Assembly: GCF_900100205.1 (NCBI RefSeq)
Contig: NZ_FNEQ01000001.1
Span: forward strand, 248,001-312,000
Length of the DNA: 64,000 nt
Reading direction: 5' to 3'
DNA from: Duganella sp. OV510
GTDB lineage: Bacteria; Pseudomonadota; Gammaproteobacteria; Burkholderiales; Burkholderiaceae_D
Below, in pieces: positions 36,129-45,793 of this stretch. Every line of letters starts with the position of its first letter. Position 1 is the stretch's first letter. Position numbers and translations under genes: made by a program. The notes beneath the pieces were generated by a model. It was not told the DNA's origin. It did not search any database and saw only the letters and a list, made by a program, of their open reading frames with translations.

Positions 36129-39100
36129 TTAATGGCCCTCCAGCTTTTGCTCGGCGCTGTGTACCTGCGGCTTATGCCGCTCCAGCCGCTGCGCCAGCTT
36201 GCGTACCAGCACATAAAACACCGGCGTCAGGAACAGGCCGAAGAAGGTCACGCCCAGCATGCCGGCAAACACCGCCACCCCCATGGCATGCCGCATTTCC
36301 GAACCGGCGCCGTGTGAGAACACAAGCGGCAGCACGCCCATGATGAAGGCGATCGACGTCATCAGGATCGGCCGCAGGCGCAGGCGGCACGCTTCCAGCG
36401 CGGCGTCCACCACGCCACGGCCGTGATGCTCCAGTTCGCGGGCGAACTCGACGATCAGGATGGCGTTCTTCGACGCCAGGCCGACCAGCACGAACAGCGC
36501 GATCTGCGTGAAGATATTGTTGTCGCCGCCGCTCAGCTTGACGCCCAGCAGCGCGCTCATGATCGACATCGGCACGATCAGGATCACCGCCAGCGGCAGC
36601 GTCCAGCTTTCGTATTGCGCAGCCAGCACCAGGAACACCAGCAGCACGCACAACGGGAACACATACATCATGGTGTTGCCGGCGATGGTGTCCTGGTAGG
36701 TCAGCCCGGTCCATTCATAGCTGACGCCTTTCGGCAGCACCTCGGCCGCCAGCCGCTCCAGCACCGCCTGCGCCTGACCACTGGAATAACCCGGCGCCGG
36801 GCCGGCGTTCAGGTCGGCCGCCACGTAGGCGTTATAGCGCTGCACGCGGTCCGGGCCATAGCTGTCGCTGATGCGCATCAGCGAAGACAGCGGTATCATT
36901 TCGCCCTTGTCATTGCGCACCTTCATCTGGCCGATGTCCTCCACCCGCGAGCGGAAGCGGGCGTCAGCCTGCACCCTGACCTGGTAAGTGCGGCCGAACT
37001 GGTTGAAGTCGTTCACATACAGCGAGCCGAGATTGATCTGCAGCGTCTGATAGATGGTTTGCAGCGGCACGCCCAGCTGCTTGGCGCGGTCGCGGTCGAT
37101 GTCGGCATACAGCTGCGGCACATTGATCTGATAGCCGGAGAACACGCCTGCCAGCTCCGGTGCGGCGCGCGCCTTGTCGACCAGCGCCTGGGTAGCCTTG
37201 TACAGTTCGTCGTATCCAAGATTGCCACGGTCCTCGATCATCATCTTCAGGCCGCCGATGGTGCCCAGGCCGTTGACCGGCGGCGGCGGGAACACCATGA
37301 CAAAGGCGTCCTGGATGGCGCCGGCGCGCTTGTTGATCTCGCCGGCAATGCCGGTGGCGCTGACCTCCGGCGTGTTGCGGGTCTCCGGCGCCAGTTCGCC
37401 GACGAAGACGATACCGGCGTTGGGCGCATTGGTCAGGTCGTTGACCGACAGGCCGGGGAAAGCCACCGTGTTGCGTGCACCAGGCACGCCCAGCGCGATC
37501 TCGGCGGTTCGGCGTATCACTGCATCGGTGCGGTCCAGCGCGGCCGCTTCCGGCAATTGTGCGAAGCCGACCAGGTAGCCCTTGTCCTGCGACGGCACGA
37601 AGCCGGGCGGCACCAGGCGGAACAGCAGCGCCGCCAGCGCCACCAGCAGCAGGTAGAAACCGACCGACAGCGTCTTGTGACTGAGCACGCCCTTGACGCC
37701 GCCTTCATAACGCTGCGAGCTGCGGCCGAAGAAGTCGTTAAACCAGCGGAAGAAGCGGCCGAACAGCTTGTCGATCACGCGCGTCAGCGCATCCTGCGGC
37801 GCATCGTGCGGGCGCAGCAGCGCGGCTGCCAGCGCCGGCGCCAGCGTCAGCGAGCTGAAGGCGGAAATCACCGTCGAAATCGCAATCGTCAGCGCGAACT
37901 GGCGGTAGAACTGGCCGGTCAGGCCGGCGACGAAGGCGATCGGCACAAACACCGCGCACAGCACCAGCGCAATCGCAATGATGGGGCCGCTGACCTCTTT
38001 CATCGCCTGCACCGTGGCGGCGCGCGGCGACAGCCCGGCGGCGATATTGCGCTCGACGTTTTCCACCACTACGATAGCGTCGTCTACCACGATGCCGATC
38101 GCCAGCACCAGCCCGAACAAGGTCAGCGTATTGATCGAGAAGCCGAACGCCAGCATGACGGCAAACGTGCCCACCACCGACACCGGCACCGCCAGCAGCG
38201 GAATGATCGACGCCCGCCAGGTTTGCAGGAACACGATCACCACCAGCACCACCAGCGCGATCGCCTCAAACAGCGTGTGGATCACCGCCTTGATCGAATC
38301 GCGCACAAACATGGTCGGGTCATAGGCCACGCTGTACTCGACGCCGCGCGGGAAGTCCTTGCTCAGCTCGGCCATGCGGGCGCGCACGTCGGCCGACAGT
38401 TGCAGGTCGTTGGCGCCAGGCGAAGCAAAGATCGCCAGCGCCGCAGCCGGCTTGTTGTCGAGCAGCGCGCGCAGCGCATACGAACCGGAACCCAGCTCGA
38501 TGCGCGCGACGTCGCGCAGCCGCGTCAGCGCGCCGTCGGCATTGGTGCGAATGATGATGTTGCCGAAGTCTTCCTCGCTCTTCAGCCGCCCCTTGGTGTT
38601 GACGCTGAGCTGGAAGTCGGCGGCGCGCGTCGGCGAACCGCCAACCACGCCGGCCGCGACCTGCACGTTCTGCTCGCGGATTGCGCTGGCGATATCGCCG
38701 GCGGTGAGGCCGCGCTGCGCCACTTTTTGCGGATCGAGCCAGACACGCATGGCGTAGTCGCCCGAGCCAAGTATCTGCACATCGCCCATGCCAGGGATGC
38801 GCGCCAGCTGGTCCTTGACGTTCAGCACCGCATAGTTGCGCAGGTACAGATCATCATACGACGAGTCCGGCGACACCAGGTGCACCACCATGGTCAGGTT
38901 GGGCGAAGTCTTGACGGTGGTAACGCCGATCTGGCGCACCTCCTCGGGCAAGCGCGGCAAGGCCCGCTGCACCCGGTTCTGCACTTCGGTTTCCGCCTGC
39001 TGCACATTGGTGCCGATGGCGAAGGTGACAGTCAGCTTGAGCGCGCCATCGGAAGTGTTTTGCGACGACATATAGATCATGTGCTCGACACCGTTGATTT

Positions 39101-39308
39101 GCTCCTCCAGCGGCGCCGCCACGGTTTCGGCAATCACCTTGGGATTGGCGCCTGGGTACTGGGCGCTGACCACCACCGACGGCGGCACTACATTGGGATA
39201 TTCGGAGATCGGCAGCTGAAAAATCGCAATCAGGCCGCCGACAAAAATGATGATGGACAAGACCGCCGCGAAGATCGGCTTGTCGACAAAAAAGCGCGAA
39301 AAATTCAT
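36129..39308 (-). CDS. RND multidrug efflux permease (AcrB/MexB type)
   Basis: A 1059-residue HAE1-type RND transporter. It starts MNFSRFFVDKPIFAAVLSI as usual, with 12 transmembrane helices and two large periplasmic loops. The TM4 charge-relay residues lie in GLVLAIGIVVDDAIVVVENV (two Asp), with Lys in the TM10 region. Porter-domain sequences AQYPGANPKVIAETVAAPLE and GEMIPLSSLMRISDSYGP are conserved. It exports amphiphilic compounds with proton antiport, through the adaptor and OprM-type partners beside it. Confidence 0.95.
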   Translation of the reverse strand: MNFSRFFVDKPIFAAVLSIIIFVGGLIAIFQLPISEYPNVVPPSVVVSAQYPGANPKVIAETVAAPLEEQINGVEHMIYMSSQNTSDGALKLTVTFAIGTNVQQAETEVQNRVQRALPRLPEEVRQIGVTTVKTSPNLTMVVHLVSPDSSYDDLYLRNYAVLNVKDQLARIPGMGDVQILGSGDYAMRVWLDPQKVAQRGLTAGDIASAIREQNVQVAAGVVGGSPTRAADFQLSVNTKGRLKSEEDFGNIIIRTNADGALTRLRDVARIELGSGSYALRALLDNKPAAALAIFASPGANDLQLSADVRARMAELSKDFPRGVEYSVAYDPTMFVRDSIKAVIHTLFEAIALVVLVVIVFLQTWRASIIPLLAVPVSVVGTFAVMLAFGFSINTLTLFGLVLAIGIVVDDAIVVVENVERNIAAGLSPRAATVQAMKEVSGPIIAIALVLCAVFVPIAFVAGLTGQFYRQFALTIAISTVISAFSSLTLAPALAAALLRPHDAPQDALTRVIDKLFGRFFRWFNDFFGRSSQRYEGGVKGVLSHKTLSVGFYLLLVALAALLFRLVPPGFVPSQDKGYLVGFAQLPEAAALDRTDAVIRRTAEIALGVPGARNTVAFPGLSVNDLTNAPNAGIVFVGELAPETRNTPEVSATGIAGEINKRAGAIQDAFVMVFPPPPVNGLGTIGGLKMMIEDRGNLGYDELYKATQALVDKARAAPELAGVFSGYQINVPQLYADIDRDRAKQLGVPLQTIYQTLQINLGSLYVNDFNQFGRTYQVRVQADARFRSRVEDIGQMKVRNDKGEMIPLSSLMRISDSYGPDRVQRYNAYVAADLNAGPAPGYSSGQAQAVLERLAAEVLPKGVSYEWTGLTYQDTIAGNTMMYVFPLCVLLVFLVLAAQYESWTLPLAVILIVPMSIMSALLGVKLSGGDNNIFTQIALFVLVGLASKNAILIVEFARELEHHGRGVVDAALEACRLRLRPILMTSIAFIMGVLPLVFSHGAGSEMRHAMGVAVFAGMLGVTFFGLFLTPVFYVLVRKLAQRLERHKPQVHSAEQKLEGH

Positions 39309-39310
39309 GA

Positions 39311-40492
39311 TCAGTTCCCTTTACCGACGACTGCCACGTTGGCGTCAGCGCCGTCCATCGCCACCATTTGCGGCGCCAGCAGTGCATCCGGGTGCACCCG
39401 TTGCAAGCCATTGACGACTATCCGCTCGCCTGCCTTCAGGCCCGAGCGCACGATGCGCAGGCCACCGGTGGCGGCGCCCAGCGTCACCTGCCGGTACTGC
39501 GCCTTATTGTCTTTGCCGACCACATAGACAAACTTGCGGCTCTGGTCAGTACTGATGGCCTGATCGTTGATCAGCACCGCCTTGTGGCCGCCGGTCACGC
39601 CGCTGTCCACCTGCACCCGCGCGAACAGCCCGGGCGCCAGCAGATTGTCGGTATTGGCAAACACCGCACGCATGCGCACCGCGCCGCTGCCGGCATCGAG
39701 GCGGTTATCGACGAACTCCAGCCGTCCTTCATGCGGGAAGCCGGTTTCGCTGGCCAGGCCGATGCGCACCTTGACCGGCTCGTTGCGGCGCGTCCGGGCA
39801 CCGACTTGCAGATAGGTTTCCTCGTCGCCATCGAAGCTGGCATAAATGCGGTCGTCCGAGACCACCGAGGTCAGCACGGCGGTCTGGTCGACCAGGTTGC
39901 CGACCGTGATCTCCGCCTTGCTGACGCGGCCATCGATGGGTGCGCTGACTTGCGTGTAACTCAGGTTGAGCCGGGCCGTTTCATATTGAGCTGCGGCGGC
40001 GCGCGCATTCGCGTCCAGCTCTTTCAGCGCGGACGCGCGTTCGTCGTACTCGCGCTGGGCGATGGCGCGGTCCGCCAGCAGCTTCTCGGCGCGCTTCAGT
40101 TCCAGCTTGGCCAGGTCGGCCCTGGCGCTGGCGGCCAGCGCCGCTGCCTGCGCGCGGCTGGCCTCGGCGGCAAACGGACGCGGATCGATGACGAACAGCA
40201 GCTGCCCTTTCCGCACCTTGCTGCCCGGCGCGAAATGCACCGAATTGATGTAGCCTGCAACGCGGGCGCGGATGTCGACGCGTTCAATCGCTTCCATGCG
40301 GCCGGAGAATTCCTGCGTCAATGTCACGCCGCGCTCGACCACGACAGCGGCCGTCACCGGCGCGCCCTGCGCCGGCGCGACGGCGTTATTGCTGTGCGCA
40401 TTGCCACAGCCGCTGAGGACCAGCGTCGCCAGCCCTCCGGCAAATAGCGCAGGCGCCAGCATCCCTAATTTGCTGAAATCTGTATTGTTCAT
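39311..40492 (-). CDS. RND efflux periplasmic adaptor (AcrA/MexA type)
   Basis: A 393-residue membrane-fusion protein from the ATG at 40492. The lipobox is LVLSGC-GNA. Hallmarks are RVDIRARVAGYINSVHFAPG and LLFVIDPRPFAAE (lipoyl half-domains), a coiled-coil hairpin rich in Ala/Glu/Leu at residues 95-160, and LSYTQVSAPIDGRVSKAEIT. It is the first gene of the efflux operon, three bases before the pump. An operator-like palindrome lies 11 bases upstream of the start. Confidence 0.93.
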   Translation of the reverse strand: MNNTDFSKLGMLAPALFAGGLATLVLSGCGNAHSNNAVAPAQGAPVTAAVVVERGVTLTQEFSGRMEAIERVDIRARVAGYINSVHFAPGSKVRKGQLLFVIDPRPFAAEASRAQAAALAASARADLAKLELKRAEKLLADRAIAQREYDERASALKELDANARAAAAQYETARLNLSYTQVSAPIDGRVSKAEITVGNLVDQTAVLTSVVSDDRIYASFDGDEETYLQVGARTRRNEPVKVRIGLASETGFPHEGRLEFVDNRLDAGSGAVRMRAVFANTDNLLAPGLFARVQVDSGVTGGHKAVLINDQAISTDQSRKFVYVVGKDNKAQYRQVTLGAATGGLRIVRSGLKAGERIVVNGLQRVHPDALLAPQMVAMDGADANVAVVGKGN

Positions 40493-40502
40493 GAGAATCC
40501 AC

Positions 40503-40518
40503 GTGTGCAATTACACAT
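40503..40518. promoter_or_regulatory. Operator candidate B upstream of the RND operon
   Basis: GTGTGCAATTACACAT shares 14 of 16 bases with the perfect palindrome at 31216-31231 and lies in the leader of the adaptor gene. A repressor here would block the efflux operon. Confidence 0.6.
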
Positions 40519-40640
40519 ATATTGGGTAAAATAAAGCCCCTTGATTCAAGAGGCTGCGGCTTATTCATGATGATTGTAATCTATCTACTTGCAAAGTCAA
40601 CCGCTTTATGCCAACCCAGGGCGCCGCAGGTGGCGTGCTG

Positions 40641-41546
40641 ATGGACCGGCTGGCAACCATGCGGGTGTTTGTCCGGGTCGCGGACGCGGCCAGTTTCGTG
40701 CGCGCCGCCGAAGCGCTGCAACTGCCGGCAGCTTCGGTGTCACGCATGGTGCAGGCGCTGGAGGCCCATTTGAAAGTGCGGCTGCTGAATCGCAGCACCC
40801 GCAATGTCACCCTCACCGACGAGGGCCGCGCCTACTACGAACGCTGCGCCAGAGTACTGGGCGAGATCGATGAGATGGAAGCGATGGCGGCCGGTAACCG
40901 CCAGGGCGCACGTGGCCGGCTCAAGGTCGGCCTGCCCGGCTCAATGGCGAAAAGCGTCCTGATACCCGCGTTGCCCGACTTTCTGGCGCGCTATCCGCAG
41001 ATCGACGTCGAGCTGGCGATCTCGGACCGCCGCGTGAACCTGATCGAAGCCGGCGTTGACTGCGCGATCCGGGTCGGCGCCTGCGCCGACCCGGGCCTGG
41101 TGGTCAAGCACATCGGCCAGGTGGCGCGGATCACCTGCGCCTCGCCGGCTTATCTGCGGCAGCATGGCGAACCGCGCAGCGTCGCCGATCTCGCGCGGCA
41201 TGTCGGTATCGGCTATGTCTGGGATCATGGCGGGCGCAGCCGGCCCTGGGAATTCACCGTCAACGACCAGCTGGCGCAGGTGCCGATGGCGCATACGGTG
41301 TTTGTCGACGACGCCGACGCCTACCTCGCTTGCGGCGTGGCCGGCCTGGGCATTGTCAGCGCCTCGGAATACACGCTGCGGCCGGCGGTGCGCAGCGGCC
41401 TGCTGCGCCAGATCCTGCACGACTACGCCACCCCGCCCCGGCCGGTGGCGATCGTGTTTCGCCCCAACCGCCATATGCCACAACGCCTGCGCACCTTCAT
41501 CGACTGGTATGCGGCGCTGTATCAGTCGCTGCCCGAACAGGCCTGA
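40641..41546 (+). CDS. LysR-family transcriptional regulator
   Basis: A 301-residue LysR protein of the CrgA/AphB-like group: MRVFVRVADAASFVRAAEAL, recognition helix SVSRMVQALEAHLKVRLLNRS and TRNVTLTDEGRAYYERCARVL. The ATG at 40641 follows AGGTGGCGTGCTG; an earlier in-frame ATG at 40608 is less likely. It is divergent from the RND efflux operon, its likely target. Its 3' end overlaps the convergent dehalogenase-like gene by 50 bases. Confidence 0.87.
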   Translation: MDRLATMRVFVRVADAASFVRAAEALQLPAASVSRMVQALEAHLKVRLLNRSTRNVTLTDEGRAYYERCARVLGEIDEMEAMAAGNRQGARGRLKVGLPGSMAKSVLIPALPDFLARYPQIDVELAISDRRVNLIEAGVDCAIRVGACADPGLVVKHIGQVARITCASPAYLRQHGEPRSVADLARHVGIGYVWDHGGRSRPWEFTVNDQLAQVPMAHTVFVDDADAYLACGVAGLGIVSASEYTLRPAVRSGLLRQILHDYATPPRPVAIVFRPNRHMPQRLRTFIDWYAALYQSLPEQA

Positions 41547-42459
41547 CAAAGTACGCCAGAATGCGGCGGGCGATATCGGCGCCCTCCTCTTCCAGCGCGA
41601 AGTGGCCGGTGGCATAGTGCACTACCTCGGCGGACGGCACCAGCTGCCGCAGTGCTTCGGCGCCAGCGGGCGGGAACAGCGGATCGCCATCCCCCCACAC
41701 CACCAGCGTCGGCGGCTGCCGCGCCTTCAGATACGCCTGCCAGTCCGCATACAGCGGCAGATTGCTGGCGATGTCCACCTGCAGGTCAGTCATCACGCGC
41801 CGGTCGTCGGCCAGGCCGAGCGCGTAAGCATCGCTCAGCCAGGCGTCCGGATTCAGCTGTTCGGGCTGGCGTGCGCCCTGGCGATGCAGGAATTGTGCGG
41901 TTGCCAGCGAGACGCGCGAGGCGGCGGCTGCACGCCGCGCCGCTGGCGGGGCGGCGGCACCCGCCTGCACTGCCGCCAGCCGGTCAGGCGCCCAGCCGTC
42001 CAGCGAAACCGGCGTGTTCTGGAAGATCAGGCCGGCGATCCATTCCGGATGACGGGTGGCCAGGCGCATGCCAACAGGCCCGCCAAAATCCTGCATATAC
42101 AGGATGACTTTACCCTGGCTGGCGCTGGCCACAAAACGCTCGATGGTATCAGCCAGGCTGTCGAAGGTGACGGCGCCCCGCTGCTCCGGCGGCGCGGCGC
42201 TGTAGCCCATGCCCGGATAGTCAGGCGCCAGCACATGGAACTGTCCGGCCAACGCCGGCATCAGGTCGCGAAACATATGGGATGACGATGGAAAGCCGTG
42301 CAGCAGCACGATCGTCGGCAGGCCGGGATCGCCGGCTTCGCGGTAAAACACGCTGTCGCCATGGAGCTGGATGGTATGGCGCGACATGCTTTGCGCGGCT
42401 GCACCGCACGCCAGCAAGCATGCGCAAAGCGGCAGTGTGCGCCACCGGCCGCGCACCAT
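41497..42459 (-). CDS. Alpha/beta hydrolase, haloalkane dehalogenase/epoxide hydrolase-like, exported
   Basis: A 320-residue protein with a signal peptide (RTLPLCACLLACGAAA-QS). The core reads IVLLHGFPSSSHMFRDLMPAL and the nucleophile motif ILYMQDFGGPVGMRLA, where the nucleophile is Asp as in haloalkane dehalogenases and epoxide hydrolases. The acid is probably in VVWGDGDPLFP and the base in YATGHFALEEEG. It is coupled to the upstream SnoaL-like gene (TGATG) and overlaps the convergent LysR gene by 50 bases. The dehalogenase versus epoxidase call is not resolvable. Confidence 0.82.
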   Translation of the reverse strand: MVRGRWRTLPLCACLLACGAAAQSMSRHTIQLHGDSVFYREAGDPGLPTIVLLHGFPSSSHMFRDLMPALAGQFHVLAPDYPGMGYSAAPPEQRGAVTFDSLADTIERFVASASQGKVILYMQDFGGPVGMRLATRHPEWIAGLIFQNTPVSLDGWAPDRLAAVQAGAAAPPAARRAAAASRVSLATAQFLHRQGARQPEQLNPDAWLSDAYALGLADDRRVMTDLQVDIASNLPLYADWQAYLKARQPPTLVVWGDGDPLFPPAGAEALRQLVPSAEVVHYATGHFALEEEGADIARRILAYFVRPVRAATDTAPHTSR

Positions 42460-42881
42460 CAGCCCGCCCTCTGCGCTGGTGCCTGCGCCAACGGCAGCGC
42501 GAAATAGCCAGGGTCCAGCACGTCCTTCATGCGCTCGTAAAAAGCCTGGCGGAACGCCAGCACCGAGGCGAACGGCCGCATGGCGACGCTGCGCTCGATC
42601 ACCAGTCCATCGTCATCATGCAGCAGCATTTCAAAGCTGTCGAGCGGCTGGCCATCGACCGTGCCGCGCCATACCAGCAGCGTCACATCCCCCTCCGACA
42701 TCTCGGCGATATAGCTGCCGTCACGCACGGCGATGGCGCCGACCATGGCGCGCGCCACGGCGTCACGGCCGATGATGTTACGCGACAGGACGGGACTCTT
42801 GAACACGACTTCCGGCGCCAGGATGGCGCCAATTTCCTCGGCGCTGGCGCCGGCTTCACGGAGTTGTATCAACGGATGCAT
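42459..42881 (-). CDS. SnoaL/NTF2-like protein
   Basis: A 140-residue NTF2-like domain (MHPLIQLREAGASAEEIGAI, VFKSPVLSRNIIGRDAVARAMV and VLVWRGTVDGQPLDSFEML-like strand order). Its stop overlaps the hydrolase start by TGATG. It has no signal peptide. The pair may convert a ketone or epoxide intermediate, but nothing in the sequence names the reaction. Confidence 0.75.
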   Translation of the reverse strand: MHPLIQLREAGASAEEIGAILAPEVVFKSPVLSRNIIGRDAVARAMVGAIAVRDGSYIAEMSEGDVTLLVWRGTVDGQPLDSFEMLLHDDDGLVIERSVAMRPFASVLAFRQAFYERMKDVLDPGYFALPLAQAPAQRAG

Positions 42882-43091
42882 GATGGTCCTTTCAAAAAAG
42901 TCCCGTCATTGTAGGAAGCCGAACGCGCATTGACGACCTGCTGCACGCACTACTGCATTGCTGCATCCGGAATATTCCAGTTTCGACATCACAGTCTTGC
43001 GCGATCAAGCATCGTATCGCTGGCATCCAGCACGTATATTGGCCCGGCAGCGCCCCGCAATTTCTTCAACTTCGTCAAGGAGCAACACGAC

Positions 43092-43361
43092 ATGAGCACA
43101 CTGACTATCAGCAATTCCGGCACCGCCTGGATCCGCGACATGCAGGCACAAGGCAAATCGGCAGCCGGCGGCTGGGCCAACAGCCCGAATGCGGCCTATT
43201 ACGCCTCGCTGGACACCGACCATCCGCTGCCCAAGCCGGTGTCCGGCTTGCCGACCAGCTTCGCCGAGCTGCTGAAAGCGCATGGCGTAGAAAAGCAAGA
43301 CCCTCAGCTTCCAGCAGTGCAGACGGCGACCAGCGGCCACCGCATCAACGTGACTGCCTGA
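43092..43361 (+). CDS. Small hypothetical protein
   Basis: An 89-residue protein starting MSTLTISNSGTAWIRDMQAQ, after CAAGGAGCAACACGAC, a strong Shine-Dalgarno sequence. It is soluble, rich in Ala, Thr and Pro, with no signal peptide. Longer upstream open frame is ignored because it lacks a ribosome site. It stands alone between two opposite-direction genes. No family is recognised. Confidence 0.7.
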   Translation: MSTLTISNSGTAWIRDMQAQGKSAAGGWANSPNAAYYASLDTDHPLPKPVSGLPTSFAELLKAHGVEKQDPQLPAVQTATSGHRINVTA

Positions 43362-43459
43362 GCTGCGGCGCAACGGGCAGGCGTGTTTGTTGCCAAAACC
43401 GGTATAACTTCTTGAAACCAAGTTAGGCTACAATCGCGATTTTGCCCGGAGTCGCGGAA

Positions 43460-44296
43460 ATGATTTTCAAGCTGCGATTTATTTGTTTGTTCGCTTGCCC
43501 CCTGTTTATATCGGCCTCATCAATATCCGCGCCTGTGCCAGTTGCAGGCGTTGCACCGCTTGAATTGCGTATTGCCGTGGTGTCGGATGGCCGTGCCGAC
43601 TACTTCGTCCGGCTGCTGGAAGAGTCATTGAAATTGATACAGCAGCCCTATCACATCCAGTATGTGAAGGATATTCCCGCACGCCGCATGTGGTGGATGC
43701 TGGGCAGCGATGACATCAATCTCTTCTATGGCATGCAGTCCAAGGAAAAGGACAACGATAAACAGCTGGTCCCGGTGCGTAATGCTTTGACCAACGGCTT
43801 GATCGGTCAGCGTGTGCTGTTGATACGCCATGCCGATACAGCAGCCTTCGCCCAGATCCGGTCCGTCGGAGATCTGAAGCGTACCGGACTGATCGCCGGT
43901 TTCGGCGCCGGCTGGGGCGATACCAAAGTGTGGAAAGCGGCGGGCTTGCCGCTGTACGAGCACGCCGCACCGTGGAATACGGTGTATGCGATGGTGGCGG
44001 CGGGAAACCGCCATGTCGATTATCTGCCGCGCGGCGTGATTGAGGTGCTGAAAGAGGCACGTGCGCATCCTGAGCTGGCAGTGGAACAACACCTGTTATT
44101 CGAGTACCGCGCCGACTTTGGTTTTTATCTGAACCCATCGGTCGCCCATTACCGCCCCATCATTGAGCGGGCCCTGAAAGCGGCGGAAGCCAGCGGACTT
44201 AAAGCACGCCTGATCGATGAAGCATTTGGCGCCGACATCAAGGCACTAAACCTGAACCGCCGTCTGCGCCTGCCACTGTTGCCAACGCCAAAGTAA
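43460..44296 (+). CDS. Periplasmic solute-binding-like protein
   Basis: A 278-residue protein with a signal peptide (MIFKLRFICLFACPLFISAS). It has the two-lobed layout of bacterial family-3 binding proteins (LELRIAVVSDGRADYFVRLL, LKRTGLIAGFGAGWGDTKVW, VAAGNRHVDYLPRGVIEVLK), though short and lacking a clear ligand Arg-Asp pattern. No permease or ATPase is adjacent. Oxalobacteraceae carry many orphan proteins of this kind, often thought to act as sensors. Its ligand is unknown. Confidence 0.72.
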   Translation: MIFKLRFICLFACPLFISASSISAPVPVAGVAPLELRIAVVSDGRADYFVRLLEESLKLIQQPYHIQYVKDIPARRMWWMLGSDDINLFYGMQSKEKDNDKQLVPVRNALTNGLIGQRVLLIRHADTAAFAQIRSVGDLKRTGLIAGFGAGWGDTKVWKAAGLPLYEHAAPWNTVYAMVAAGNRHVDYLPRGVIEVLKEARAHPELAVEQHLLFEYRADFGFYLNPSVAHYRPIIERALKAAEASGLKARLIDEAFGADIKALNLNRRLRLPLLPTPK

Positions 44297-44359
44297 GAAA
44301 AAATCCGGCATCTTGGCGAGAGGCCGCGTTCAGACAGGCACGCGCGCGCCGCCCGGCAA

Positions 44360-45793
44360 TCAGTTGGCCGGCCTGGACGCCACCACCGAGAAGACCGCAG
44401 AAATTGCCAGGCTGGCGGCCACGCACAGCATTGCGGCGGCAAACGCCTTGGCCATCGACGTCGGATTGGGCGATGTCCCTGCCAAGGTGAAGAAGATGCC
44501 TCCCATGACAGCAACGCCAAGCGCTGCGCTGATCTGCAAGGCGGAGTTGGTGATGCCAGCAATCATCCCGGAGCCGGTGACCGGTGCGCGATTGATGACA
44601 GAGCGCACGAGTGTTGGCAGCGCCCATCCTTGACCGAAACCCAGCAAGCCCACGGCCATGACCAACGGAATCTGGTCTGGCATGCGGCCAGGCGTCGCAG
44701 CCACGAGGACGGCCAGGGTCACGCAGCCAGCGACTTCGAGCATCATGCCGATGGCAGGAACAAATCTGCCGCAAGCGCGCAGGACCAGCGGCGTCGTCAG
44801 CGGGCCTATGAAGGCGCCAACGCCGAAAGGCAGGAAGACCAGCCCCGTTTCCACAGGACTCAGCCCGATGGCGGATTGAAGATAAACGGAGAACACCAGG
44901 AAAAAGGCCGAGACCACATAGAAGAAAAGTACCCCTGTGAGGCCGCTCATTAACCCAGGTATCTTGGCCAGATCAACACTGATGATCGGGACCCCGCCCC
45001 GACGGCCATAAGCCTTCTCGTATTTCCAGAAGCAAAAGCCAGCAAGCGGGAATGCGATGAGCATGGCGCAGGCCCACCACGGCCAACCGAACTCCCGTCC
45101 CTCGACCAGCGGAACAATCAGTAACGCCAGCGTGAGCGCACAGAGCAACATGCCGACTTTGTCGACCGGCGCCGGGTCGTCGCCGCGCACGTCCGGCAGC
45201 AATGGAAACCCGAAAATGAGCACAGCCGCCACAATGGGCAGGTTAATCAGAAAAATGATCCGCCATTCCAGGTGCAAGAGGTCTTCGGAAATTAACGCAC
45301 CGCCAAGCGCTTGCGCAGCTACCGCTGCCAGCCCCACAGCGGCGCCGTACAGGCCCAGCGCACGTGCACGCTCCTGCTCCGGAAACAACGCATGGATGGA
45401 CGCCAGGCCTTGTGGCGCCATGGCGGCTGCACTCAGGCCTTGCAGCATGCGTCCGGCAATGAGCAAGGCCGGTGAGGTGGCCAGACCGCACAACACCGAG
45501 GTCAGCCCGAAGCAGCTGATACCAACCAGGAAGATTTTACGTCGACCAAACAGGTCGCCGAGTCGACCACCGGTGATGAGGAAAACCGCATAGGCGGCTG
45601 CATACCCGGAAATAAGCAGTTGCAGTTCTGCAGCGCTCGCATGGAGCGAGCCCTGTATCGACGGCAGAGCGACATTCACGATGAAGAAGTCCAGCGGGGG
45701 CAGAAAAGCCCCCACCAGCAATACCGCAAATGCCGACCACCGGCGCGCGGCGGAGCTTGTCGTCCGCATCACTTCCGTGCCTCGTGCATTCAA
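44360..45793 (-). CDS. MFS transporter, DHA2-type (14 TM)
   Basis: A 477-residue drug:H+ antiporter-like protein of the 14-helix group. The N-terminal signature FIVNVALPSIQGSLHASAAELQ (split) and motif A GGRLGDLFGRRKIFLVG are present. Motif C is in GAAVGLAAVAAQALGGALI. It overlaps the SDR gene (ATGA) and is probably co-transcribed with it. The LysR gene beyond is divergent. The exported compound is unknown. Confidence 0.85.
   Translation of the reverse strand: MNARGTEVMRTTSSAARRWSAFAVLLVGAFLPPLDFFIVNVALPSIQGSLHASAAELQLLISGYAAAYAVFLITGGRLGDLFGRRKIFLVGISCFGLTSVLCGLATSPALLIAGRMLQGLSAAAMAPQGLASIHALFPEQERARALGLYGAAVGLAAVAAQALGGALISEDLLHLEWRIIFLINLPIVAAVLIFGFPLLPDVRGDDPAPVDKVGMLLCALTLALLIVPLVEGREFGWPWWACAMLIAFPLAGFCFWKYEKAYGRRGGVPIISVDLAKIPGLMSGLTGVLFFYVVSAFFLVFSVYLQSAIGLSPVETGLVFLPFGVGAFIGPLTTPLVLRACGRFVPAIGMMLEVAGCVTLAVLVAATPGRMPDQIPLVMAVGLLGFGQGWALPTLVRSVINRAPVTGSGMIAGITNSALQISAALGVAVMGGIFFTLAGTSPNPTSMAKAFAAAMLCVAASLAISAVFSVVASRPAN

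Noticed and set aside
36423-39527. A 1034-codon plus-strand frame opposite the RND pump
   Set aside because: Mirror frame of the efflux permease codons; His/Arg/Gln rich and without any recognisable fold.
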